Below, piece after piece: positions 7,486-14,335 of a stretch of 14,863 bases of DNA. How positions within the stretch are numbered: the stretch's first letter is position 1; the number at the start of each line of letters is the position of its first letter. The stretch lies in NCBI GenBank assembly GCA_900752535.1, contig CAADVV010000198.1, positions 1 to 14,863 on the forward strand, given 5' to 3'. The translations under genes and the position numbers were made by a program. Source of the DNA: Bacteroidales bacterium. GTDB taxonomy: Bacteria; Bacteroidota; Bacteroidia; Bacteroidales; Muribaculaceae. The notes under the pieces were generated by a model, which was not told where the DNA came from, made no database searches, and saw only the letters and a program-made list of their open reading frames with translations.

Positions 7486-8655
7486 TCAGCGATATTCAAA
7501 AACGCCCTTGTCGCTCTTGATGGTCAGCAGATTTTCGGTAGCATCCTCCACATGTCCGATAACACGGGCGGCAATGCCGTAGCTCTCGGAGATGGCTATT
7601 ACGCGCGGGGCGAGATTTTCGGGCAGATAAATCTCCATGCGGTGGCCCATATTGAAGACTTTGTACATCTCCTCCCAAGGGGTGGCGCTTTCGCGCTGAA
7701 TCATGTCAAACAATACGGGCACGTCAAACATATTATCCTTGATGACATGTTTGTTCTTGACAAAATGCATAACCTTGGTCTGCGCGCCGCCGCTGCAGTG
7801 AACCATGCCGTGGATTTCATGGCGCATCTCGTCGAGCAACGTCTTGATGACCGGTGCATAGGTGCGTGTCGGCGACAGTACAAGGCGACCCGCGTCGACA
7901 GGCGAACCATCGACTACGTCGGTCAGTTGACGCGAACCCGAATAGGTCAGGTCTGAGGGGACAGCGTGGTCATAGGTCTCGGGATATTTTTCACCGACAG
8001 CCTTGCAGAAGACATCGTGACGGGCCGAGGTGAGACCGTTGGAGCCCATGCCTCCTCCCCAGAAGCTTTCATATGTGGCCTGTCCGTCGCTCGCGAGAGC
8101 CACAATGACATCGCCGGCGGCGATGTTGGCATTGTTGACGACGTCTGAGCGCTTCATGCGGCATGTGACTGTCGAGTCGACGATGATTGTCCTGACAAGA
8201 TCACCGACATCGGCTGTCTCGCCGCCGGTTGACCAGATGGAAACGCCGAGCTCGCGCAGGCGTGCCAGCAGTTCTTCCGTACCATTAATAATAGCGGCAA
8301 TAACCTCACCGGGAATAAGCATCTTGTTGCGCCCGATTGTCGACGAAACGAGAATGTTGTCAGTCGCGCCAACACAGAGCAAGTCATCGAGATTCATCAC
8401 CAGAGCGTCCTGAGCTATACCGCGCCAGACGTCGAGATTGCCGGTTTCGCGCCAATAGGCATAAGCCAGCGAAGATTTCGTACCTGCGCCGTCGGCATGC
8501 ATTATATTGCACCACTCGGGGTCGCCGCCCAGTATGTCAGGAATTATTTTGCAAAAGGCTTCGGGAAATATTCCTTTGTCAACGTTCTTGATGGCGTTGT
8601 GGACATCCTCTTTAGATGCCGAGACGCCGCGCAGATTGTATCTTCGGTCGCTCAT
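7486..8655 (-). CDS. purM: phosphoribosylformylglycinamidine cyclo-ligase (AIR synthetase), long Bacteroidota form
   Basis: Purine synthesis: ATP-dependent ring closure of FGAM to aminoimidazole ribonucleotide. The 389-residue protein begins MSDRRYNLRGVSASKEDV and has the nucleotide/substrate-binding block HADGAGTKSSLAYAYW, then MNLDDLLCVGA and STGGETADVGDLVRT, and the C-terminal FNMGHRMEIYL motif. It is about 45 residues longer than the E. coli enzyme; Bacteroidota PurM proteins are characteristically of this longer type, so this is not a fusion. A TAAATTTG promoter element lies 37 bases upstream of the ATG. The mltF-like gene follows within about 20 bases. No other purine gene is near. Confidence 0.94.
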   Translation of the reverse strand: MSDRRYNLRGVSASKEDVHNAIKNVDKGIFPEAFCKIIPDILGGDPEWCNIMHADGAGTKSSLAYAYWRETGNLDVWRGIAQDALVMNLDDLLCVGATDNILVSSTIGRNKMLIPGEVIAAIINGTEELLARLRELGVSIWSTGGETADVGDLVRTIIVDSTVTCRMKRSDVVNNANIAAGDVIVALASDGQATYESFWGGGMGSNGLTSARHDVFCKAVGEKYPETYDHAVPSDLTYSGSRQLTDVVDGSPVDAGRLVLSPTRTYAPVIKTLLDEMRHEIHGMVHCSGGAQTKVMHFVKNKHVIKDNMFDVPVLFDMIQRESATPWEEMYKVFNMGHRMEIYLPENLAPRVIAISESYGIAARVIGHVEDATENLLTIKSDKGVFEYR

Positions 8656-8691
8656 TGTGGTTGAATCGTGGTTCTACTTGAAAATTCAGGG

Positions 8692-8699
8692 CAAATTTA
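8692..8699 (-). promoter_or_regulatory. -7 promoter element for purM
   Basis: TAAATTTG on the minus strand, matching TAnnTTTG; predicts a leader of about 30 bases before the purM ATG at 8655. Confidence 0.6.
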
Positions 8700-8727
8700 C
8701 GAATTTTTGGCGAGATAACGTCGTCGG

Positions 8728-8760
8728 CCGTCGTCGGCCTGAATGATTCAGGGACGACGG
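8728..8760 (-). terminator. two-part hairpin overlapping the stop codon of the YD-motif gene
   Basis: Outer arms CCGTCGT/ACGACGG (7 bp) enclose inner arms CCTGAAT/ATTCAGG (7 bp around one base; about 5 bp pair in practice). The hairpin includes the stop codon at 8748-8750. No U-run follows, as is common for Bacteroidota terminators. It likely ends the minus-strand message before the purM promoter. Confidence 0.4.
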
Positions 8761-9302
8761 GTGAGCTTAAGGCGTTGAACGACAGGATATTCAGCGCCGT
8801 CAGCTGTTTCATTACGCTCCGTCCAGTTGCCGTCGGCGTCGTCGGCTGCGGGATATGTCACGGCAAAGACTTCGCGGTCGCCGTTAGAATGATATGTACG
8901 CTCTGTCATATGGCCTTTGTCGTCATATTTATATGTGAATGTCCAGCGGTCCTCGTCAGTGAGGGTTTCGGCGGCGACTACGCGCGGTTTGTCGTTGTAG
9001 GTCAGACGGGTCACTATGTCGACGGGCTGACCGTCCTCGTCTTCCTCGACCGTGATAATCTCAGTGACGAGGCCTCGGGCATCGCGGGTGATGCGCGGCT
9101 CCGCGTCGTTGACAGCGACAATCTGACCGTCCTCATCGAAATCCACTACCCACAGCGTGAAACTGTCCTCGCCGTCAGCGCTCTCGAGTCGGGCCTGAGA
9201 AACTTCACCGCGGATGCCGAACATCGAAGTGCGGTCATCGGCCTGACCGGTCAGGACCGTGAACAGGACAAGAACAAGAGCTGTCGTCATTTGTCTAAAC
9301 AT
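8748..9302 (-). CDS. small exported protein with YD/RHS-like motifs
   Basis: A 184-residue protein of unknown function. It has a Sec signal peptide (about 1-20, ending near LTGQA), then an acidic region with repeated short strand-like units, including LWVVDFDEDGQIV and, near the end, FTYKYDDKGHMTERTYHSNG and DDADGNWTER. The YxYDxxGxxTxR pattern recalls the YD/RHS repeats often found in Bacteroidota exported proteins, though only about two units are recognisable. The open frame extends up to 9392, but the promoter element at 9325-9332 lies inside that extension, so translation starts at the ATG at 9302 or at 9290. Divergent from the L,D-transpeptidase; a shared envelope role is possible but unproven. 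Confidence 0.75.
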   Translation of the reverse strand: MFRQMTTALVLVLFTVLTGQADDRTSMFGIRGEVSQARLESADGEDSFTLWVVDFDEDGQIVAVNDAEPRITRDARGLVTEIITVEEDEDGQPVDIVTRLTYNDKPRVVAAETLTDEDRWTFTYKYDDKGHMTERTYHSNGDREVFAVTYPAADDADGNWTERNETADGAEYPVVQRLKLTRRP

Positions 9303-9324
9303 AACCAATAGCTTTTTCACGTCA

Positions 9325-9332
9325 CAAAAGTA
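9325..9332 (-). promoter_or_regulatory. -7 promoter element for the YD-motif gene
   Basis: TACTTTTG on the minus strand, with a TTTG 16 bases upstream as a candidate -33 element. Transcription would begin near 9318, which rules out the long N-terminal extension of the downstream frame. Confidence 0.6.
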
Positions 9333-9361
9333 AGCATATTCGGCTAACCAAAAAAATGTTT

Positions 9362-9369
9362 TACTTTTG
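9362..9369 (+). promoter_or_regulatory. -7 promoter element for the L,D-transpeptidase gene
   Basis: TACTTTTG on the plus strand, 27 bases before the ATG at 9397; a TTCG 19 bases upstream may be an imperfect -33 element. It is the mirror image of the divergent box at 9325-9332. Confidence 0.6.
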
Positions 9370-9396
9370 TAAAATAAAAAACGCCAAAACAACTAT

Positions 9397-9903
9397 ATGA
9401 AACTTCGCCTTTTATCTACCCTGCTACTCATAGCAGTCTCAATAGCCACAAACATTACTTCGGCCCGCACCATGCAGGACCACAAAGACGCCTATATAGT
9501 CATCGACAAACCCGCATATCGTCTCTCTGTCATTGAGAAAGGCGACACAATCTTCCGTGCCCCGGTCTGCCTGGCAAAAAACTACGGCAACAAGACACGC
9601 AAGGGAGACCACAAGACACCCGAGGGAACCTTCCAAATCACCAGTATCGAAGACGCGTCATCATGGTCTCATGACTTCCATGACGGCCGTGGCAAGATAA
9701 ACGGTGCTTATGGCCCTTGGTTCTTCAGACTTAACGTAGCGGTATCTACTCATATCGGCATCCACGGAACATGTTTCCCCGAGTCTATGGGGACACGTGA
9801 CAGCGACGGTTGCATCCGGTTGCGAAACGAAGACATAGTCAGACTTAGGCCGCTTGTCAGAAAAGGCATGAACGTCACCATCACCCCTGACAAGGCCAAA
9901 TGA
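9397..9903 (+). CDS. L,D-transpeptidase, YkuD family
   Basis: A periplasmic enzyme that forms 3-3 peptidoglycan crosslinks or attaches proteins to the wall. The 168-residue protein has a Sec signal peptide (about 1-24, ending TSARTMQ) followed by a single YkuD domain: KGDHKTPEGTFQI (69-81), the catalytic-site His in IGIHGT (H123) and the nucleophile motif SDGCIRLRN with C139 and R141. The usual family motif is S/T-H/Q-G-C-h-R; here Asp (D137) takes the His/Gln position. No LysM or other wall-binding domain is present, so it is a minimal form. Transcribed alone from its own promoter and ended by the strong hairpin at 9919-9957. Confidence 0.92.
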   Translation: MKLRLLSTLLLIAVSIATNITSARTMQDHKDAYIVIDKPAYRLSVIEKGDTIFRAPVCLAKNYGNKTRKGDHKTPEGTFQITSIEDASSWSHDFHDGRGKINGAYGPWFFRLNVAVSTHIGIHGTCFPESMGTRDSDGCIRLRNEDIVRLRPLVRKGMNVTITPDKAK

Positions 9904-9918
9904 ATCCGTCAGAAATGA

Positions 9919-9957
9919 TTTGAGAGGACCATCCCGCCAAGGGCCGGTCCTCTCAAA
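9919..9957. terminator. strong hairpin between convergent genes
   Basis: TTTGAGAGGACC and GGTCCTCTCAAA pair perfectly (12 bp) around a 15-base loop, 15 bases after the L,D-transpeptidase stop and 29 bases beyond the end of the convergent 65-residue gene. No U-run is present on either side. Position and stem strength make it a probable bidirectional terminator. Confidence 0.75.
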
Positions 9958-9986
9958 GGGTTTGTCAGATAGTGTGTATATAGTAA

Positions 9987-10184
9987 TTAGTTGATAACAA
10001 ATTCACAGGCACCCGCGTCAATCTCGAGCGATATATGCGCCAGAACCCAAAGTTCTTCGGGCGTAGACAGCGAGGCCGTCAGGTTGCGGGCTTCGTCTGA
10101 GTCGGCACGGTCCTCGTCAAAGAGCGCCATGACAGCCTCAGGCGTTATATTTCCGGCATTATGACCGGCTTTTTCGTGTCCCAT
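9987..10184 (-). CDS. 65-residue acidic protein of unknown function, downstream of the sigma factor
   Basis: Not recognised. The product is acidic with a His/Gly-containing start (MGHEKAGHNAGN), then TPEAVMALFDEDRADSDEA and STPEELWVLAHISLEID, which read as two short amphipathic helices, ending in CEFVIN. There is no membrane segment or signal peptide, so it should be cytoplasmic. It begins 61 bases after the sigma-factor gene on the same strand and ends before the strong hairpin, so co-transcription with the sigma factor is likely. It is much shorter than a FecR-type anti-sigma factor and lacks a transmembrane helix. A sigma-binding role is conceivable but inferred only from position. Coding status is moderately supported by normal codon use. 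Confidence 0.6.
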   Translation of the reverse strand: MGHEKAGHNAGNITPEAVMALFDEDRADSDEARNLTASLSTPEELWVLAHISLEIDAGACEFVIN

Positions 10185-10245
10185 TCTTGCGGTTAGTTAC
10201 TTAGACGATTCTGTAGTCTTAGATAATCAAACAGGCAGAAACCTA

Positions 10246-10818
10246 TCACCTGTCTTCACAATATTTTTTGACAAATTGCAGGACAGCACGGTGTTTGAGA
10301 TTATAAAGGTTTGAGACACTGACGCCTAACCGTGAGGCGGCATCTTCGGGAGAAAAGCCTTCGAGCAGCAGTATCCTGATGACCTCGGCATAGCGTTGAT
10401 TGGGCATGCGGGCAAGCGTCATAGCCACATCCATGCGGATATCGTCTGAAGCCGACGGCAGCGAGGCATGGGCAGCTTCAAGACCGTCGAGGTCTGAAGT
10501 GACCGCGCCGAGCAGATTTTCACGGCGCCAGAGAAAATACCTCCACGAGAGTGTGACCATCCAGGTGCGCAGAGAACATCCGTCCCGGCCGCTGAACGAG
10601 TCGAGACGTCTCCAGTCGCGGTCAGAGAGATAGAGAAACAACTCGTTGACAAGCTCGTCATAGTCGACCGCACCACCCATCAGCCCATGGCGTATGTTGG
10701 TGATAGTCGGCTCCAGCAGACTGTAGAAAAAGCGGTGCGTGACACCTTCGTCCCCGGCCCTGAGGCCACGGATATACTCCTCGTCGCTAAGAATGTCCGG
10801 TCTGCGTGCTTCTTTCAT
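10246..10818 (-). CDS. sigma-70 family (ECF-like) RNA polymerase sigma factor
   Basis: A 190-residue two-domain sigma factor. Region 2 (about 28-100) contains DYDELVNELFLYLSDRDWRR and SLRTWMVTLSWRYFLWRRE, typical of core-binding and -10-recognising helices; a short acidic linker follows; region 4 (about 130-185) has a helix-turn-helix GFSPEDAASRLGVSVSNLYNLKHRA for -35 contact. Regions 1 and 3 are missing, as in ECF sigma factors. No FecR-type anti-sigma gene is next to it; only a 65-residue protein follows. The TonB-receptor gene lies divergently across a 176-base gap, but that receptor has no N-terminal signalling domain, so classical surface signalling is unlikely. Target genes cannot be read from the sequence. 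Confidence 0.9.
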   Translation of the reverse strand: MKEARRPDILSDEEYIRGLRAGDEGVTHRFFYSLLEPTITNIRHGLMGGAVDYDELVNELFLYLSDRDWRRLDSFSGRDGCSLRTWMVTLSWRYFLWRRENLLGAVTSDLDGLEAAHASLPSASDDIRMDVAMTLARMPNQRYAEVIRILLLEGFSPEDAASRLGVSVSNLYNLKHRAVLQFVKKYCEDR

Positions 10819-10871
10819 TTCAGGATAATATCATTTCGGCAGGCTGATATAAAACAGCCTCCCTATCTTTC

Positions 10872-10899
10872 TATGACCAAAAGAGAATGAAAGTAACCC
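10872..10899 (-). promoter_or_regulatory. possible ECF-type promoter of the sigma-factor gene
   Basis: On the minus strand GGGTTACTTT (10890-10899) is followed, about 12 bases later, by GTCATA (10872-10877), which resembles an ECF -35 (GGAAC/GTAAC type) and -10 (GTC) pair. It lies 54 bases before the sigma ATG, and no good TAnnTTTG element was found there, so autoregulation is plausible. Speculative. Confidence 0.3.
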
Positions 10900-10918
10900 T
10901 CGTGGCAAAAATTTTTTC

Positions 10919-10936
10919 ATCACTATTTTTGGTGAT
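10919..10936. promoter_or_regulatory. short inverted repeat upstream of the TonB-receptor promoter
   Basis: ATCAC and GTGAT face each other across 8 bases, ending 22 bases upstream of the receptor's -7 element. It could be an operator, but 5-bp arms can arise by chance. Confidence 0.25.
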
Positions 10937-10958
10937 TGCACATATTTACCTCTTTGGG

Positions 10959-10966
10959 TAATTTTG
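10959..10966 (+). promoter_or_regulatory. -7 promoter element for the TonB receptor unit
   Basis: TAATTTTG, with TTG 20 bases upstream as a -33 element. It predicts a start near 10973 and a leader of about 22 bases before the GTG at 10995. Confidence 0.65.
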
Positions 10967-10994
10967 CAGATGTTAAGAAAAAGCCCTAATATTT

Positions 10995-13217
10995 GTGAAG
11001 ACAACCCTGATTAAGCTCGCGCTTCTGACCGCCGCACCGCTGGCCCAGGCCCAGGCCCCCGCCGACAGTGTGCGGGTGCTTGACGAGGTGTCTGTTACGG
11101 CCATTAAGTCATCGCTGACATCGTCGCGCGCACTGGGGCCCGTCAGTTCAACGGTTGTTACCTCAGACGAAATCGAACGGCTGGGCATACTGACGATGAA
11201 GAACGTCAGCGAGATAGCTCCTAACTTCTATATTCCAGACTATGGAACACGCATGACATCGTCAATCTATGTGCGCGGCATCGGCGCCCGCATTGACCAG
11301 CCTGTCGTGGGACTCAACGTCGACAATGTCCCGTTTCTCAACAAAGACAACTATGACTTCGACCTCGTCGACATAGACCGTATCGAGGTATTGCGCGGAC
11401 CGCAGTCGACTCTCTACGGGCGCAACACAATGGGTGGCGTCGTCAACATAACAACCCTGTCGCCAATGCGATGGCACGGACTGCGCGTGATGGCCGAGGC
11501 TGCCACCGGAACGGCATTCCGGGGTTCGGTGGGCTACTATTTCGGAGTGTCAGACCGCGCTGCCATGTCGGTCAGCCTATATGGCAGCTATCTGGGAGGA
11601 TATTTCAAAAACGACTACTCGGGAGCCCGCGCCGACCGCGAGGAAAACTTCTCGGCCCGCTGGAAGACCCAGTGGCGCCCGACCTCCGACGTCACACTGG
11701 AAAACACCGCTGCCATCTCACTCTCACGTCAGCACGGTTACCCCTATGCTTTTGCCGAGACAGGACGCATAGCCTATAACGACACATGCTTCTACCGTCG
11801 CACGGGCTTGACCGACGGCCTGACCGTCAACTGGCATATATCTCCCCGTGTGAAGCTATCGTCAATAACGAGTTACCAGTATCTCGACGACAATATGACG
11901 CTCGACCAGGATTTCCTGCCTCTGAGCTATTTCACTCTGACACAGCGGCGTCATGAATGGGCGCTGACTCAGGACTTCGTTGCCCGCGGCACTATGGAGG
12001 CATACTCATGGCTCGGCGGACTTTTCGGGTTTTGGAAAAATACCGACATGTCGGCACCGGTCACTTTCAAGGAGCACGGCATCGCCGAGCTGATTGTCAA
12101 CCACCGCAACGAGGCCAATCCCTACTATCCCATCGCCTGGAACGAAGACCGATTCAGACTCAACAGCCACTTCTCAACACCCACGCGCGGCATAGCCGTC
12201 TATCACCGCTCCGAACTTAATCTCGGAAACTTGCAGGCAGCCTTGGACCTCCGTCTTGACCATGAGGTCGTGACGCTAAATTATCAGAGCTGGTGTCATT
12301 CGTCATATTCAATTCTCGACGGACCCGGCGGAGATGTCATGTCGGTGGTTGATCTGACGCTCGACAACCCGGGACGTCTGAGCAAATCGTTCACCCAGCT
12401 GCTGCCTAAACTGACGCTGTCTTACACTCTGCCGATGCCGTCTTCCATGATTTATGCCTCTGTGGCCAAAGGTTACAAAGCCGGAGGCTACAACACCCAG
12501 ATGTTCAGCGACGTGCTCCAGCAGCGCGTGATGGAGACCATGGGCATCACGGCCAAATATGACGTGGACGAAATTGTCAGTTATGACCCCGAAAAGAGCT
12601 GGAACTATGAGATTGGCGCGCGACTGTCGACTCTCGACTCGCGACTGTCGGGTGAGGTATCGCTTTTCTATATCGACTGTCGCGACCAACAGCTGACCAT
12701 GTTCCCCGAAGGGACCACCACAGGCCGCATCATGGCCAACGCCGGCAAGACACGCAGCTATGGCGCCGAAGTGTCGGCGCGCTGGAGTCCCGGCGCCGGA
12801 CTGAGATTCCAGGCTTCATACGGATTCACTTCGGCCAAATTCGTCGAATTTGACAACGGCCGCGAGGACTATTCGGGCAAACGGGTCCCCTACGCTCCAC
12901 AGAACACCTTTTTTATAGGAGCCACATGGATCCGTCAGCTCAACCGCCGGTTCGAGCTCGAGGCCAACGTCAACGGCCGCGGCGTAGGCGACATTTATTG
13001 GGATGAAATAAATCAGTTCAGGCAACCGTTCTATATGCAGCTCGGCGCATCGCTGACGCTCAGAGCCCGGCGCTGGAGCGTTGACCTCTGGGGCGAAAAT
13101 CTGACCGACACCCGGTTTGATACCTTCAGCTATGTCTCCATCTCAAACCGTTTCTTTCAGCGCGGTAAACCCGTCAGAGGAGGCGTGACCTTCAGGCTGA
13201 TTCTTGCTCAAGGCTGA
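10995..13217 (+). CDS. TonB-dependent outer-membrane receptor, plain plug-barrel form
   Basis: A 740-residue outer-membrane active transporter, probably for a small chelate such as a siderophore or cofactor. Signal peptide about 1-20; TonB-box-like LDEVSVTA (29-36); plug domain about 40-155 with IYVRGIGAR, RIEVLRGPQSTLYGRNTMGG and VNI; then a 22-strand-type barrel, including typical YEIGARLS, YGAEVSARW and DLWGENLTD segments. It lacks the N-terminal CarboxypepD_reg domain of SusC proteins and the STN domain of sigma-signalling receptors. The start is GTG: an in-frame TAA lies at 10974-10976 and no ATG intervenes; the -7 element fits it. A lipoprotein gene follows after 44 bases, without SusD. 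Substrate unknown. Confidence 0.93.
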   Translation: MKTTLIKLALLTAAPLAQAQAPADSVRVLDEVSVTAIKSSLTSSRALGPVSSTVVTSDEIERLGILTMKNVSEIAPNFYIPDYGTRMTSSIYVRGIGARIDQPVVGLNVDNVPFLNKDNYDFDLVDIDRIEVLRGPQSTLYGRNTMGGVVNITTLSPMRWHGLRVMAEAATGTAFRGSVGYYFGVSDRAAMSVSLYGSYLGGYFKNDYSGARADREENFSARWKTQWRPTSDVTLENTAAISLSRQHGYPYAFAETGRIAYNDTCFYRRTGLTDGLTVNWHISPRVKLSSITSYQYLDDNMTLDQDFLPLSYFTLTQRRHEWALTQDFVARGTMEAYSWLGGLFGFWKNTDMSAPVTFKEHGIAELIVNHRNEANPYYPIAWNEDRFRLNSHFSTPTRGIAVYHRSELNLGNLQAALDLRLDHEVVTLNYQSWCHSSYSILDGPGGDVMSVVDLTLDNPGRLSKSFTQLLPKLTLSYTLPMPSSMIYASVAKGYKAGGYNTQMFSDVLQQRVMETMGITAKYDVDEIVSYDPEKSWNYEIGARLSTLDSRLSGEVSLFYIDCRDQQLTMFPEGTTTGRIMANAGKTRSYGAEVSARWSPGAGLRFQASYGFTSAKFVEFDNGREDYSGKRVPYAPQNTFFIGATWIRQLNRRFELEANVNGRGVGDIYWDEINQFRQPFYMQLGASLTLRARRWSVDLWGENLTDTRFDTFSYVSISNRFFQRGKPVRGGVTFRLILAQG

Positions 13218-13261
13218 ACCGACTTTCTGTAAATCAAGACAAAACAATATAAAACCATCCA

Positions 13262-14170
13262 ATGAACAGAATCAAGACAATCCTTCTTGGCGCAGTGGCC
13301 GTGGCCGGCGCCTCCACAATGACATCATGTCTCTCGGACAACGATGACAACACATCATCCACAGTGCAGCTGACCTATGCCAACTGCTTCAATGCCGTAA
13401 CCGACCGTTCTACCGGCGAAGTCAACATCTTCACCGGTCCGAAATATACTTTCACGCTCAAGACATTTGCAAACGGAACGTCGACGCTGAAAATCACCAT
13501 GACCAACGTGAAACTGGCCGACGGAGAGTCTCTTATCTCACTCGACCTGCCCGAGCTGCCTGTCACCGTCCCCACCGATATCACCAAACCCAACACCGTC
13601 TCAGGCCGCGACATCGTGCCTACGAACATGGTGTCATCAGAGATTGTGTTTGACTATATCAACGTGAAATTCCTGCTCCGCTATCTCGAAAACAACCGTC
13701 AGTCGTTTGTATACGCAGTGGAATATAGCGTCAACGGCAAATATAACGTCGTGACATTCCCCACCACCGCTTTTTATTACGCACGCACGACATCGGCCCC
13801 TGCTGACGGTGGCACACCCTTTGTAACAACAGACCCGCGCTATGCCGTCACCTTCAACCCCGACAAAAAGACTGCCACAATCGACATCACCGGTGCTAAA
13901 TTTATCGAGAACATGCCTGCCATGAACATGACGTTCGGCAATGTCCCCTTTGAATGTGTCGGCAACAGCATCGAAATGAATGCCGAAAGCCTGACACCGA
14001 CAATCCAAGGCGTTGAATATCCCGGCTATCCCATCACATCGCTCCGCTCGAAAGTCACCCCTGCTGAAGTTGGTTCGCTCAGTTTCACCTGCACTCCCGA
14101 GCGTCTCGGAGCCTTCAATGTGGGCGTACAGCTCTACGACATCCTGACCAAAGAGCAGGCCGGCATCTAA
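13262..14170 (+). CDS. probable surface lipoprotein paired with the TonB receptor
   Basis: A 302-residue protein of unrecognised family. Signal peptide with lipobox MTSC (C23), followed directly by LSDNDDN; acidic residues just after the cysteine resemble the Bacteroidota lipoprotein export signal, so display on the cell surface is likely. The mature part is rich in beta-strand patterns and appears to have two related halves: YTFTLKTFANGTSTLKITMT (about 61-80) parallels YAVTFNPDKKTATIDITGAK (about 197-216). It follows the receptor after 44 bases and ends before a strong hairpin, so both are one transcript. The pairing recalls HmuR-HmuY or BtuB-BtuG arrangements, where the lipoprotein captures the ligand; that role is inferred here. 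Confidence 0.8.
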   Translation: MNRIKTILLGAVAVAGASTMTSCLSDNDDNTSSTVQLTYANCFNAVTDRSTGEVNIFTGPKYTFTLKTFANGTSTLKITMTNVKLADGESLISLDLPELPVTVPTDITKPNTVSGRDIVPTNMVSSEIVFDYINVKFLLRYLENNRQSFVYAVEYSVNGKYNVVTFPTTAFYYARTTSAPADGGTPFVTTDPRYAVTFNPDKKTATIDITGAKFIENMPAMNMTFGNVPFECVGNSIEMNAESLTPTIQGVEYPGYPITSLRSKVTPAEVGSLSFTCTPERLGAFNVGVQLYDILTKEQAGI

Positions 14171-14196
14171 AATTCACATCTAACCGCCCCCATAAA

Positions 14197-14238
14197 CGGC
14201 CCGGTGTACGTCTCCCGTGCAGAGATAACACCGGGCCG
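14197..14238 (+). terminator. hairpin ending the receptor-lipoprotein unit
   Basis: CGGCCCGGTGT and ACACCGGGCCG pair perfectly (11 bp), with a further TCTC/GAGA pairing inside the 20-base loop. It starts 26 bases after the lipoprotein stop. There is no U-run, as with the other hairpins in this window. Confidence 0.7.
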
Positions 14239-14296
14239 ATCTGCGTCCAAAACCTCAAAACAAGGGGCATAATAACGGGCAATGATGTTTTTTTCG

Positions 14297-14304
14297 TAAC
14301 TTTG
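14297..14304 (+). promoter_or_regulatory. -7 promoter element for the septum gene
   Basis: TAACTTTG, matching TAnnTTTG, preceded by a T-run. It predicts a leader of about 25 bases before the ATG at 14336. Confidence 0.6.
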
Positions 14305-14335
14305 CGGTTCAATCTCTTCCAAACAGACTGTAACG

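Noticed and set aside
7486..8655. PurM as a fusion or a different AIR-synthase-related protein because of its extra length
   Set aside because: The added length is typical of Bacteroidota PurM and all catalytic blocks are present.
8719..8737. Tandem copies of CGTCGTCGGC near 8719-8737
   Set aside because: Only two copies; probably a by-product of GC-rich hairpin arms, not a repeat array or CRISPR.
9303..9392. Thirty-residue N-terminal extension of the YD-motif protein
   Set aside because: It contains both divergent promoter regions and hides an otherwise ordinary signal peptide starting at 9302.
10246..13217. Sigma factor and divergent TonB receptor as a FecI-FecR-FecA type surface signalling system
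   Set aside because: The receptor has no N-terminal signalling domain and there is no FecR-like anti-sigma gene.
10995..14170. SusC/SusD polysaccharide utilisation locus
   Set aside because: The receptor lacks the CarboxypepD_reg domain, the lipoprotein has no SusD features, and no glycoside hydrolase is present.
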